DNA of 64,000 nt. It comes from Sipunculus nudus. Lineage: Eukaryota; Annelida; Sipuncula; Golfingiida; Sipunculidae. The notes under the pieces are model-generated. The model was not told the DNA's origin. It worked only from the letters and a program-made list of their open reading frames with translations, and searched no databases. Location: NCBI GenBank assembly GCA_026874595.1, contig CM049316.1, positions 70,051,676 to 70,115,675 on the forward strand, given 5' to 3'. Each line of letters opens with the position of its first letter. Positions within the stretch are counted from its first letter, which is position 1. The translations under genes were made by a program, and so were the position numbers. Positions 11,071 through 22,747 of this stretch are shown here, piece by piece.

Positions 11071-11081
11071 AAGGGGGGAGA
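11071..11081 (+). promoter_or_regulatory. Polypurine tract
   Basis: AAGGGGGGAGA directly abuts the 3' LTR, the standard position of the plus-strand primer in LTR elements. Confidence 0.85.
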
Positions 11082-11256
11082 TGTAATATTAGGTCTTTAT
11101 TCCGTGTTCAGCATCTTAATGGGTTTTTACGGTAATGCGACATCCGGGGCACTTGTCGAGTCGGCACAGCCGCCATTTTTGTACAACAGCAACAAATACA
11201 TGAAAGTCAACAAAACAAACAATCTTTGTTGTTTTGTTCAATTGCAATACACGACA
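11082..11256 (+). repeat. 3' LTR
   Basis: 175 bp, 172 matches to the 5' LTR, and followed by the ATAAA target duplication at 11257-11261. The host repeat resumes at 11262 and ends near 11320. Confidence 0.95.
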
Positions 11257-11320
11257 ATAAAATTCCTTTTGTGATTGTCTTTCTAGACAGCTGAGTGTCA
11301 TGACCCCTGGGTCACTTGTT

Positions 11321-11888
11321 TCTGTTTGCCCTGGATGATTTTAAGTATATATATATATATGTATAAGTAGGACAAAAAGAATAAGTTAGCATCAATAAAA
11401 AGCTCATTTACAACCCATAAGGCCAAAAAAAAGGCCAAAGTTCTTAGGCATTTTTCAGAAATCAGTGCGGGTAGGGGATATTTAATTTTTTACCTTTTTT
11501 TGTATGTTTCGATAAAAATGTCATATGATCAAAGATAAGTATGAAAATAATAGAATTTTTGTTCCTAAACAGGTAAAGCACTACATAACAAAGTAAATCT
11601 TATCAAAATTGTATTATTTTATATTCTTGAAAGATGAAAATCAAAATAAAAGTTTTGATGATTGGTTAAATTTACACAAGCTGTGCCTGAGAACCATACC
11701 TTTTATTTTTTTTTTACCTGACTTGTGAGACAACAGTCCATATTTCTTTTACTCAGGTTTATTCTTGTCACTGAATAATTTTGCTTTTGCAAATTATTGT
11801 TATACCTAGCTGATTGTCTTTAATGTGCTGATAGTAATAATGCATTAAAAAATTATACACTTCACTCATTTTGTAGCAGTTTGATTTT
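11321..11888. other. No gene seen
   Basis: AT-rich sequence with a short TA run at about 11346-11361. No credible ORF, exon or repeat end. Confidence 0.5.
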
Positions 11889-13541
11889 TAGCTCAGCTGA
11901 CTATAAGTCATCTGAGCTATAGTCGTGGTCCATTGTCCGTCCGTCTGTCTTGCCGTCCGTCCGTCTGTCCGTCTGTAGATGTGGCACGTTTTGAAATCTT
12001 AAGACCTAGGAATCCAAAATTCGGCATAATGTTAGATGTCCCCAAGATCTCCTACCAAACTGAAAACTGGGTCTTTGCGACTTCGTTCCTTTGAGAAATT
12101 AAGGAACAACCTCAATTTTTTTTTTAAAAACCTATTTTCACACTTCAGGACTGCCTAATAGTGAAACCACTCATCTGTTTTTCCTCATATTTACCTCTAT
12201 TCCTCTATATAGTTCCTATGTACATGCCAGAAATTAGGCCTGTCATATATAATTTAAAAAAGTTATGGACCCAAACATAATGCATTTTGTAAAAAATCAG
12301 GAAAGATATTTGATCACTTAACACAAAACATTTTCAAGCTATGGACTTTTTTCCAGTAATATAACTTAAATTAATCAAAATTAAATTGTATACCCCAAAT
12401 TAGATCAAAATCTGTTAAATTTTTTTAAAATATTAGCAAAAAAAAATTTGTACCTTAAATTTTGCCTAAATTTGACCATGGCACTTTTTTTCTTAAAAGT
12501 ACATTTGATTTAATTTTTACAGCCAGTTAACAGATGGATTTAATCTGATGAATTTTGAATTTTAAAGTATAAGCTTAAAAAATAGTCTAGCTATTGAAGT
12601 TTTTTAGAAGCCTTCATGTATTTGTATTTTCTAGCATCATTATACCCTACTTTTGTTTACCTGGTAATCCAAAAATTGGCATAATGTTAGATGTAATTGT
12701 AAATATTCATATTCTTCCATACATTTCCTATGTACATACCAATTATAATTTAGGTCAGTATTGCATAATTTGTTGAAGTTATAGGCCCAAACATAATGCA
12801 CCTTGTAAAAAATCAGGATATATATTTACTCACTTAACATAACAATGGCTGAGACTTTTTTTCAGGAATATAACATCATTTAATCAAGATTCAATTGTAT
12901 ACTGATAATTAGATCTGAAATTTGCAATTTTTTTTAGTTATTAGCATAAATATAAAATCAGTACCTTAAATTTTGCCAAACTTTGGCCACAGCACGATTT
13001 TTCCTGTAAGTACTGTGGATGTTATTTTCACATCATGTACACATAAGGATTTAATCTGTTAAAATCTGAAATTTGAAAAATAAAAGCTGCAAAATTAGGC
13101 TAGTTATTGAATTTGTTTGGAGGCTCTTGTTGTGTTCCCATACATTGTCAAGCAGTCCACTGAGGTCACTGTAGGTCATTCTGTGCAAATCTCTATGCTC
13201 CCCAGGCTGTTATGTAATCCCATCACTCCGGCAAGCCCTCTCTCTTTTTGAGATTGATCAGGTTCCCAGCATAAATACCACAGGGAGCCTTTCTCCCCCC
13301 CCCCCCCCCCCCTCCCCCCACCCCATTCTGTTGACAGACCTGTACTCTAAACAAGATGAATCTTATAATTTCACATTTTTTCAGCGATGAACAGTAACAA
13401 CAGAGACCCCTCCCTGGCCCACCGCTTCGATACACAGGACTAATATACAAGCTTATAATTTTAATGTTAAAAGATTCAATTTTGCAGTTACTAATATTTT
13501 CCAAAATTCAGCTGAGCGACGTGACCCATGGGTCCCTTGTT
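11889..13541 (+). repeat. Long non-coding interspersed repeat, copy 3
   Basis: Complete by its ends: TAGCTCAGCTGACTATAAGTC at 11889 and CAGCTGAGCGACGTGACCCATGGGTCCCTTGTT ending at 13541. After the start comes a GTCCGTCCGTCTGTC tract. Two internal monomers then follow, each with AATCCAAAA(A)TTSGGCATAATGTTAGATG (near 12010 and 12668), CAAACATAATGCA, and TACCTTAAATTTTGCC (12451 and 12961). An 18-C run lies at 13295-13312. No ORF exceeds 93 codons. Confidence 0.78.
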
Positions 13542-13700
13542 TTTTAGTTTGAATTTGATATTCAAATAAAAATTAACAAAAAAGACTAAGGACAGGTGTA
13601 AAGGGATTCCCTGTATAGATATAATATGTTGTTTGTGACTGTATGTCCTTTTACATCATAGGTCTTAAATGGTTTATCTAATTTGTGTTTTTGACTGCAG

Positions 13701-14611
13701 GACCAAGATGTTTTAGCTCAAGACTGGCCTAAAGTGGACCCAGCCTTCAAACTCACACTGGCTGCAAAGGTTTGTTATGAGTAGTTCAAAGTCCTTTTCA
13801 ACCTGTTTATATAAATTTGTGCATGTATGTTGGAGTTTGTATTTCTGCATTTTCTTTGTTGTAATAAATGTGTATAAGTGTTTTGATAAATACAGGAGAT
13901 ATTGGCCACACAACAAAATGAAAATAAATATATGAAAATTATTTTGAACATTTTTTCTTCCTTTAGAACCCTTATACATTATAGACCAGCTAGATGATTC
14001 ATTGCTGCTGAGCAATGATTTTGATGCATCATTATTTTCTTAATAATCAAATTAAAAATAAAAAAAATAATATGGAATATTTAAAAGTGGTAAAAATACT
14101 TTAAAAAACATTTTCCAGTGGAGTTGATGGATAAGATCGCAGAATAATAACAATTGGCTAGGGTTCTTCCAACAAAGAATGAACTTACAGTAAGAAAAGC
14201 TTACTGTTCCCAAGCATTTTAAGGACTAATTCTTTGTGTAATATAAATTAAACATAATAAATTGAGATGAAATCGGTTAAATACAAATTATTTTATAATA
14301 ATTTAATACACAGAGGCGGAGGTGACAATTAATTAATTTAAGTATTATGATATCTATGTTACTGTCACATAAAAAAAATACCGATAATTTTGTTTCAGGT
14401 GAATCATAAGGATGTGGCAAGAGTTCGGCTGACAAGAGAAGAATTCAACGCACTGAACAAGTCTAAAGCCATGGATCTGATACAGAATATTCCAGAATTC
14501 AGAGAGACCTACAAAAATGAACAGATGTCTTCCATGTTTTATTTTGTTCCAGATTTCAAAGCTGAAATGAACTTTGAACTGAAAACAAAGAAAAAGAATA
14601 AAGAGAATTGA
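13701..14611 (+). CDS. Last two coding exons of an unrecognised gene
   Basis: Exon at 13701-13769 is preceded by TTTTTGACTGCAG and followed by GTTTGT; it is 69 bases, exactly 23 codons, phase 0, encoding DQDVLAQDWPKVDPAFKLTL and three more residues. The 629-bp intron ends TTTTGTTTCAG at 14398. The second exon, 14399-14611, stays in the same phase and encodes 70 residues plus TGA; it has a charged stretch ARVRLTREEFNALNKS, then NIPEFRETYKNEQMSSMFYF, and a Lys-rich end (KTKKKNKEN). The matching phase, both splice consensus sites and the nearby poly(A) signal make this a real gene end. The product family is not recognised and I found no convincing upstream exons; these may lie in repeat-filled introns or left of the window. 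Confidence 0.75.
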
Positions 14612-14639
14612 TTTACAAACTGTGATATTAGGATATTTT

Positions 14640-14645
14640 AATAAA
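14640..14645 (+). terminator. Poly(A) signal AATAAA
   Basis: AATAAA lies 29 bases after the stop codon of the two-exon gene, giving a very short 3' UTR. Confidence 0.65.
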
Positions 14646-14665
14646 TCTGTCAAGCCATTAGAATA

Positions 14666-14876
14666 TAAGCTACTGAGTCTCAGTCATAGGCTGACTAGTT
14701 TTTATTGACTAAGAGAAGGTATTCTCTACCACTGGATATCTCAGAGCAGCTGGGATAGCCAATATTCCAAATCCAGTGCTCTCAGTAGAAAGGCATTTGA
14801 GAGAAAAATCTGAAGAAAATATGGAAACGCAGGTCTCATATTCTAGTATATATATACTAGTATATATATACTAGTA

Positions 14877-14923
<47 letters not shown>

Positions 14924-16695
14924 TTATTATTTTCAATAACAGAGACTTCTGCTCTAACTTTTGGGACTTTTCATACAGGAAAGCCTGTACTTATGTTCCT
15001 GGAAGGGCACCTTTCTATTATGGACAGCTTTTTATAACAGGTTCCCTGTAATATAGATATATCTGTATTATACAAACATGAGGTATTGCACTATAGAAAG
15101 TATTCTGGAGGCCCAAAACTTGTACTTTGCTGAATTATCTGTTTTAGAGAATACCCAGGACTTTAAAAGGGACAGCCAGTGTTATTGGTTAATGGTGCCA
15201 CTTGAATCAAATCTGTAATCAACTGTAATCAGCTGTGGAATACTGGCTTCTGCTGATTACATATTTTTTTAATGTTTTATACAAAAATAAACCTGTCAAG
15301 ACAACTGCAATTTTGCTTCCATTATGGTAAACTAGAAAAGCACTCAGAGAGCGCAGACCTCCACTAAGGCATTTTCAGAAATGTGTGATAATCACTGAAC
15401 TTTATAGCAAACTGACACTGAGAATCATCTAGTGGCAACGAACTGATCAAAGCATCTCATTACCCTAATATGGCATTGTCAGCATTTTCATAAAAGAATT
15501 CATTGATCCAGATGGTTGTCTGGATCACCCCTAAAATATAATCATCTGTTCCTTGTATCATTGCTGAGCTATCCTGAAAATTTCATCAAAATCCATTTTT
15601 AACCTTTTGTATAATAATAATAACAGACCAACTGGTAATAATGCAGTGTTAACAATCATGGTGGTTCAATGGTTTGTTTGTCTGATTACCTAACTATTCG
15701 GCTTGCAGGTGTGGGTTCAATTCTATCAGTTGCAGTTTTGCCAGGTTTTGGACTTTTACCCCAGTCTTAAAGTCATTTTGGAGATTCTCGGACAGTGGAG
15801 CTTCAGATATCGGCATGCCCCAGTCTAGGGCAATAGATAAAACTTGGAATTCGGAAGGCTTTACATTTGTTTACTAAAATATTTAAAAAGTAAAATTAAC
15901 AAATTTTTGTGTAAAAAATTGTAGAAATAGACCCCTCTTATCTATGAAACTAATTTTAAGCATAATGCATTGGAAGTCATTCGGAAGTGACAGATGATGC
16001 TGAAAATGCATAAAACTCAGTAGTCAAGCACAATGCACCAACCAGCAATGACACAGAAACGGTCTTGCATTGACCCAAATTTTGATATAAGTAATATCTT
16101 TGCATTTGAATAGTGTCATAATGTATTTAACTAACATAATAATATATAAAATATTACAAAATAATTAAAAAAATGTATAAATATACATTCAAATTTGAAA
16201 CATTATACAACATATCAGTACCTTGTACAAAAATATTTTATTATGGATGGATTTTTATTGTTGAAAAATAAAATATATTATCATCTAAAATATCAAAATT
16301 TTATCAAAATGATGCAATTACTGAGTTTGTTTAATAAAATAGATGAGTAGAGTATATCATATCAGATATTATAGTATGACCTAATCAACATTATTATTTA
16401 TATCAATAATTTTGTATAATATTTTAATATTATACAAAATTCATAACTATATAATAATGTTTTAAAAAAGTAACAGTTCAGTAAAATTTTATATATACCT
16501 TAGTTATAATATTAAATGATATGAAATAGTGTATGATAATATAGAAAATATATAAAGAATATTATATCAATATAAATGAAACAAGATATATAGAAAAATA
16601 ATATTGTTTCCCTAACAGAACAGCCTCATCATTGCGGTAAATGGTAAAACAGTATGAAAAGTATTTTTCAGTATTTTTGTTAATAAAACTAATAC
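14666..16695. other. AT-rich intergenic sequence with a TA microsatellite
   Basis: A (TA)n tract with TACTAG interruptions lies at about 14847-14919. From 16080 to 16620 the sequence is extremely AT-rich. No ORF, exon or RNA gene is supported. Confidence 0.55.
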
Positions 16696-17174
16696 TTAGA
16701 GGGGCCTAATCACCTCTGACCTTTAAAAAAAATGGTAATCCCTAGAAGCTTTGATAAAAATAGGCCAGAAAACGTGGACATCACCGCACACAGGCTGCTT
16801 CTTTTGTTTATATCAACGTGTTTATAATGGGGGGGGGGGGGGGGCCGCCAAAATAAAACAAATTCAGCAAGGCTATCTGGTGGTAATTCAGGTAATCCAG
16901 AGCTTTGCAACTAACGTCTTGCAACAAGTGACTTTTCTGCCTCCGTATTATGCGTATATATGCAACCTACCACCATGGGTTATATGTTTTTCCTGTTTGT
17001 CAAAAAAGCTGTGTTTACAAACCAGTTGTTGATAAACAAGTTAATTTATCCTCCACAAAGGCGTTATAAGAACTTCTCAAAACCAGAAAAACCCTTAGTT
17101 CATTAATATATACAAGAGGAAGCTAGAAATCACATAAATTCTTTTTCAAAAGGTAGGTGAATGGGCACCTTTAA
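16696..17174 (+). mobile_element. MITE-like element with TTAAAGG-type ends, full copy
   Basis: It runs from TTAGAGGGGCCTAATCACC to GGGCACCTTTAA. Diagnostic internal blocks are AAAATAGGCCAGAAAACG, GGCTGCTTCTTTTGTTTATA, CATCTGGTGG-like sequence, TTGCAACAAGTGAC and GGCGTTATAAGAACTT. The termini are inverted (TTAAAGGTGCC when the right end is reversed). A 16-G run sits at 16829-16844. The ORFs that cross it are not kept in other copies. Confidence 0.75.
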
Positions 17175-18288
17175 TTTTGTAACAATTATGATGCTATATG
17201 GTAGGTATATAACTCTCCAGGGCTTATGGAATACTGATCACCCAACATAGATGGGATATTTTTAGAACATTATCAATATGTTGCACAGATGTTTCTACGA
17301 AACATTTTCCGAAAAACATTAAAGAAACACTTCCAAAACATTTCGTGGATAAAAGGAATCATTTCAGAAACGTTTTAAAACTGTAAAAGAGTTTAAACAA
17401 GGGACTGTGGGTTACGGCGCTCAGCTGAAATTGATTCTGAAAATATTTGTAAAAAAATTGTAGTGGTTATGTTGACTGTGCACTTTTATGGACTACATGA
17501 TCACATACATATTTTGGAAAAGTGTAAATATTTCAACTAAGTGACTGTAATATGCATGTAAATATTTCTACTTGGAACTGATGAAACCCTGTAAATTATA
17601 GAATTATGGACATGAGCTGAAGCATTATAATACATATTTAATTTATTAACTGAAGTAACTAGTTGCAAAACGTTCTACCAGATGTTTTTGTTGAATGTGT
17701 ATGTATTATTTTGGCTGGTACCCCACATATCATAAACACGTGAAAAGACATTACGCGAACAGTCTGTGTGCAGTTAGATCGGTACTTTCAGTCCTATTAA
17801 CAGTTTTAAGGGATACTAGAAAATGGGACCCTTGGGTCCCGTTGCAGGGGAAGGGTTTATATTGCTGCGTAGTGTGTCCCCATAGCCGCAAGGAAGCGAA
17901 CTCCTCAGACCCGTAAGGAAGCTACGTCTGGTGGTCGATACAGAATCAGTTATTTATGTCTTGGGTAATGGGCCAAGGTGAAGGTAAGCAATGACGACGT
18001 GGAGAGCGGTGTGATGTGTGACAGACCTGTGATGTGATACTGCAGGGAATTCAGTAGTGTGTAAGTGGAAGGGCCAAATTTGTTTGCATTTTGTAATTTA
18101 AGGCATCTGACTTGGCCTGTTTCTGCGGGTTTTCTGTTACAAACAAACAGACAGGACAATTTTAGTAGAATATAGAAGATAGATAGATAGAAGATCGGTA
18201 TAGACCCCTTGAACCCATTGGAAGCTGCTTTGATTTTGCAGTAATAAGTGAACCGCATTATTCCTACAGCGTTCCAGTTTCAGTTACT
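17175..18288. other. Intergenic; one MITE fragment, otherwise nothing
   Basis: A minus-strand fragment of the TTAAAGG-ended family lies at about 17655-17750 (AGTTGCAAAACGTTC, TTGTTGAATGTGTATG). The rest, including a mildly GC-rich piece at 17810-17940, has no supportable gene. A short GATA run is at 18178-18193. Confidence 0.5.
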
Positions 18289-18510
18289 ATTAGTAGGTGG
18301 GTTAATTGACTTTTGACTTCAAGTCATGATGCAAAGGTCCCCTTTGGCATAGAAGTACCTTAGGGTCATAGGAATAAATTTATCCAAAGACACAAGTTAG
18401 ATTTCCCTTAGTATGTGAAATATATACAAATTATTCAAAATGGCTGCCGAAAATACTCCGAACCTCATATGTTTGCTTCAGCTTTAATGACAAATTTTGT
18501 GTCAAAATAT

Positions 18511-18865
18511 TAGGGCTGTATCAATATATCGATACGAATCGATACACGGCGTCGATACGATAACCGAAATGCGTTGCATGCTGTATTGGTGGTATCGATT
18601 GATTGCTAAAGAATAGGGATATAACTCTTACTTTAATATAACCATGACGATTTATAAATCTCAATGCACTGTATATTTGTTGCTTTGGCTTTTAAGACCT
18701 GTCAATAAATGTATATACGCATGCACGTCAGTACTTCCATAACAAACAGGCGCATGTGAGCGATAAAAAAAAATGATACTGACGTTCCTCTTTATTAATG
18801 AAATTGATATTCACATCACATATTGTTATTAGGAATAAGGTACATTCACGTATATATCCTATCTT

Positions 18866-18898
<33 letters not shown>

Positions 18899-19176
18899 AT
18901 ATATTTCAATTCTGTGACCTGAGCAGGGCACTTATTCGCTTATGATAAATCGTTTTATCTCTAACTTATTTACGCAGCCGGTCAAAGGTTACTCGGAACT
19001 CACGCGTTCGACAATAGATGTAAAATAAATGGTTAAAGCCTGGGGACAAATCCTGTACAAACATGAGAGTGACTAATGGGATTCATATTCACAGAACAAA
19101 ACAGTGTAATTACATGACATAAAAAATACAGCCTATGAACCTCCCCACCAAATGCAATGAAACAGTGTTTGTGCAT

Positions 19177-19210
<34 letters not shown>

Positions 19211-19358
19211 GGAAAAAGGCTTTTTGTTAGTCTTGATAAGATAGATTTTGATATTTAAAATCAATTGGTCTGTTTATTTATTTAACATCAAGCTTAATCG
19301 AATTAACTGTATCGCAATACGTATTGTATCGGATGAGGCGGACTGATACACAGCCCTA
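18511..19358. mobile_element. hAT-type non-autonomous element with 8-bp target duplication
   Basis: Ends are TAGGGCTGTATCA and TGATACACAGCCCTA, inverted relative to each other. CAAAATAT is present on both sides (18503-18510 and 19359-19366). The opposite arm of the inverted repeat lacks the element and has one CAAAATAT, so insertion is directly demonstrated. An 8-bp duplication is the hAT signature. Inside are a TATCGATACGAATCGATAC stretch, a TA microsatellite (about 18866-18904) and a run of 30 G at 19180-19209. There is no transposase. Confidence 0.9.
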
Positions 19359-19709
19359 CAAAATATACATTTTTGTGGTCAAGGAATCCAATGGAATAGG
19401 TCTGAAGATTGAGAAAACAATAGTTATCTCCTTACCATGAAAATCTAGGATACATTTAATAAAATATCAAGGATTTTCTTCCATCATGGTAACCTGAGAC
19501 ACTTCTTTTCTATGTGCTTAGCATAGGAAGGTATTAAACAGTTGTGAATCGACTCTGTGTAGACGAACACAATCAGTCGACATACATAGAGCATAAAACC
19601 ACAGCAAATTTAATGCATTAACTAGAGAATTACTTTTAGTTTAGGCAGTACACACACAGTTCTATAAATCTACACACGATGCTCTATAACCAGCAAAAAT
19701 ACATAGGCC

Positions 19710-20030
19710 CTAAGGCTTGGGTTGTGGTTTTTCTGCCTGTACTGTCAGTACATTAAATACATTATCTGGGTAATACGGTATAAACTGATCCTTCTCGACC
19801 GCACAACATGCATGGGTTTTACTTTGCAAAAAACAGAGGACCTGTACACACAGGTATGGGAAGACATTCCTGTGACAGAACTCAATGAAGTTGCCAACTG
19901 TAGTTTCTTCCCAGTATCTTACATTTTGCTTGAACAGAATATTTTGTTTGAAACACATCTTTTCTATTGCATGATGGCCAACCCTTAAGAGTACATGATA
20001 AATGCAAAAAGCACAAAAGCTATCAGTCAT
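19710..20030 (-). CDS. Unrecognised intronless ORF, paralogue L
   Basis: From the ATG at 20030 the ORF gives 106 residues and stops at TAG. It is paralogous to the ORF at 22900-23337. Shared blocks are CAF, HVLL, HH, IEKMC, QNVR, GNFI, FC, RNV, VEK, PYYPDNV and AEKPQP. Amino-acid identity is about 60% over the aligned length. In both copies an in-frame TAA lies four codons before the shared VSM(T). Cys and His are common, with no signal peptide or membrane segment. I recognise no family. The ORF stops earlier than its paralogue. It could be a short gene, a terminal exon, or a decaying duplicate. Confidence 0.45.
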   Translation of the reverse strand: MTDSFCAFCIYHVLLRVGHHAIEKMCFKQNILFKQNVRYWEETTVGNFIEFCHRNVFPYLCVQVLCFLQSKTHACCAVEKDQFIPYYPDNVFNVLTVQAEKPQPKP

Positions 20031-20379
20031 TGACACTCTTGGTTTTTATGCTTCAATAGTTAATTATAGGGTTTTATAGGAAAATACACGTATCCTGAAA
20101 ACTGTGTTCGTATTTCTATTTTTTTACAAGTAACGTCAGGTATCTGAAGGAAGTAGAAGTGTTATGCATTATTGTGGATGAAATGATTGTTGAAGTAATG
20201 AATTAATAGTATTCATCCTACCTTGAAATTATGGGGACAGTATGCAAATTTCAACAAATTTATGTATAATCATACAAACTTTTAACATCTTTGATTGATA
20301 TTGTATTATATTCCTTTATAAGTTCTTGTTTATAACCTTGATAAAGACAGGGAAGCAATTCAATAGCAGTGTATATGTA

Positions 20380-20940
20380 CCCGATGTGTGTGACTCACAG
20401 CATACAGAGCATAAAACCATAACAAAGTAATAAACATTTTTGTATTATGTGGAGAAATAATTAAGCTAATTGCTATTCGAATAATATATAATAATGCTTA
20501 TAATTATGATCAGATATAATTTAATTGAACATAAGAACACACTTCCATAGTTTTACCTCAGTAAGTTTCCGAATTGACTATCATGTTCTGGAATACAATA
20601 TCTGGTTAATACGCAATACGTATCGTATTGCACGGCTTACGCAGGTTTCGCTCTGTCACAGACGGAGTACACAGAGGTATTGGCAGCTATACAAAGTGGA
20701 CATGAGAATTTCTTTATTGCCAACAAAAGATTATCATCTGCTTGAGTGTTAATGTACTACTTTCAGGTCTTGTCCGATTTAACCATCACATAATCTTTTT
20801 AAGATGTGCATTTGATAAAATTGGAAGCACATATTTTACAGAATCTAGAATTCTGGATAGTGAACTCCATTGCACGAATCCCATTAGAAAAAGTTTCTTA
20901 TGCACAGAAAGGCACTAATACTATCAGAGTTGTCACTGGA
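20380..20940 (-). pseudogene. Decayed third paralogue of the inverted-repeat ORF
   Basis: The order of blocks matches the left arm: CATACAGAGCATAAAACCA (20401), an ATATCTGGTTAATACG-like block near 20600 matching the PYYPDNV codons (here interrupted by a stop), GTACACAGAGGTATTGG, ATTGCCAAC, and GGCACTAATACTATCAGAGT near 20910 matching the ORF start. Similarity is weak and indel-rich, perhaps 60-65%. Confidence 0.4.
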
Positions 20941-22747
20941 CAGTCACAAGTTGATAAACTTTACCAAACATAGCTTGTTTGCAGACCTAGTCGAATTGCA
21001 TTTGAGAATGTTGTATACTTCTGAACCAAATCCTCAAACCTCTGATCTTTTAGGTTGGAGTGATTCCTGGACTTTGGTGTTTATTAATATTTATAATGAA
21101 CCTTAATAACCGCCTGATATCTATTGAAATTCAAACGAGAAAGCACAACATGTATTACAATCATAAAATCTCCCTAAAAACCCAAAGGTGACCTGGAATT
21201 GCCCTACTTGCCAAATTTATCTGCAGAATATCGGCGGGTGACCCTGAAAAACTCGGGGGCATTGCACTTCAATTAAAACTAATGAATTGTATGTCTATGA
21301 TTCATCACATCGTGGTACCACAGCATAAATTAAAGAAAACCTATATCTTGCTAATAGGTTAAATAAAATGTTCAGTATTGTTAATGGTATAGGCCCTTCG
21401 CCTTTTTAGTGATATATGTGACATGTCTTGCTGACGTCAAAGCAATTTGATCCCCTTTTCAGGTTACTTGTGACCAACTGTAAAATTATAACATGCACAT
21501 TTTTTTTAACTTATTAGCAAGATTATTTTTTTCTGAAAAAGGCAGATAACTTGTTTGATTGGAAATGTGAGAGAATTCGCTAGAGAGGTCAGAGACAAGT
21601 AACATGACAGGCGCTGACGCTGTTAAATATCAACGTCGCCCATGCCTGAAAGGGTTATACAGAGGGAAAGTGGCTGCTGGTGCGACATGACTGGATACGA
21701 GTTGCTAAATAAGTTCATCAGAGACTACCTTACTTTGGAGAATCATTGAATCATTCTATAAAAATTTGTTTTCCACTAATGGATCTAAAAGGGTTATTTT
21801 CTTGGTGTAAGCCCTGAACACTCATATGCTCCCAAATACTGCATGATAGCTTAATTTGCTAGGTCTGTTCATAGTATTGATAGGGTTAAATGAGATATTA
21901 TTCCCACTTATGCAATACCACGACTTGTGCATTTCCAGTTTTAAGATGTATTTTTGCATGACATAAGTTAATTAGTGTTTTAATCTCTTTTATCTGACGA
22001 GAGACACTACCATGCTTCTTCAATTTGGGTCTTACTGAGATGAAAATTATTTACTTTCCAATGGACATTGGACACCAAGAACATATGTGGACCAGGAAGT
22101 GACTGGGTCCTCAGGGAGTACGTGTAAGATCCTTTTGCCCGAGGATTACGGCTGATTTTAGGCAATGGAAAGAAACGTCTTTGGACGCAATGTTTTTAAA
22201 AAAGAGCTAATCACTGAGAACATGGAACAGAGGAGTCGAGTGGTAATAGACTTAATTTGATCTCTGTGCTGGCTATACCTGGCTTCAATTCCAAGGACAG
22301 TTATGAGAATAGGTGATATTGACCCTTTCCAGTTCAGTAGTTTCTCCGGAACCCCTGGCTCTATAGACTCATAACAGCAGCCATCTCTACCATGGGGAGT
22401 GCCTAGCATACGTTATTATAACAATTTGCACATTTCATGTAAAGTAATAAAGTTACAATTTATCAAATTCTAAACTTTATTGAATTACATTTAGATATCA
22501 CATTCAACACTTTCTGCTTTTCTGTTTTGACTGGTGCAAAAGGTCATATAGCACGGAATTTAGAGGTAAAGCCTGTTAGGCCGACTTTGCATCTTGCCTT
22601 CTTGCTGTCCTTATACTTGGGTTGCAAGTCTTTATTTTTGCATCATTAACATGTTGATAATCAGTGGCATTATTGCAGTTTTTGTGAACAATACTGGATT
22701 CATTGTCATAACCCGCACCATATCCTGAACAGTCAGCACTGCCACGA
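20941..22747. other. Spacer of the inverted repeat; no gene supported
   Basis: About 1.8 kb of unique-looking, AT-rich sequence. An 83-codon minus-strand ORF (22158-22409) has no recognisable motif and is within chance expectation. Confidence 0.45.

Larger units (their letters stand above)
6946..11256 (+). mobile_element. Ty3/gypsy LTR retrotransposon, Steamer/Mag-like, defective
   Basis: The 4311-bp element has, in order, a 5' LTR, a primer binding site, gag, protease, reverse transcriptase, RNase H, an integrase remnant, a polypurine tract and a 3' LTR. The order RT-RNase H-integrase places it in Ty3/gypsy. LTR length (175 bp), 5-bp target duplication, Leu-type primer site and apparent single gag-pol layout resemble the Mag lineage and in particular bivalve Steamer-like elements, as I remember them; this placement needs a tree. 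It cannot encode a full polyprotein. The reading frame is shifted between capsid and zinc knuckles, shifted twice between RT and RNase H, an integrase segment is deleted, and a TGA interrupts the integrase core. It is inserted in an older repeat. Confidence 0.92.
18289..20199. repeat. Left arm of a large inverted repeat
   Basis: This arm matches the reverse complement of 22748-23931. From the outside inward the shared blocks are the AGGTGGGTTAA end, TGATGCAAAGGTCCCCTTTGGC, GACACAAGTTAGATT, CCAATGGAATAGGT, TTTAATGCATTAACTAGAGAA and the ORF region, ending near GATGAAATGATTGTTGAAGT. Outside the ORF, identity is about 90% or more by eye. The arm is 1911 bp only because of the 848-bp hAT-type insertion; without it the two arms are of similar length. 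Confidence 0.88.
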
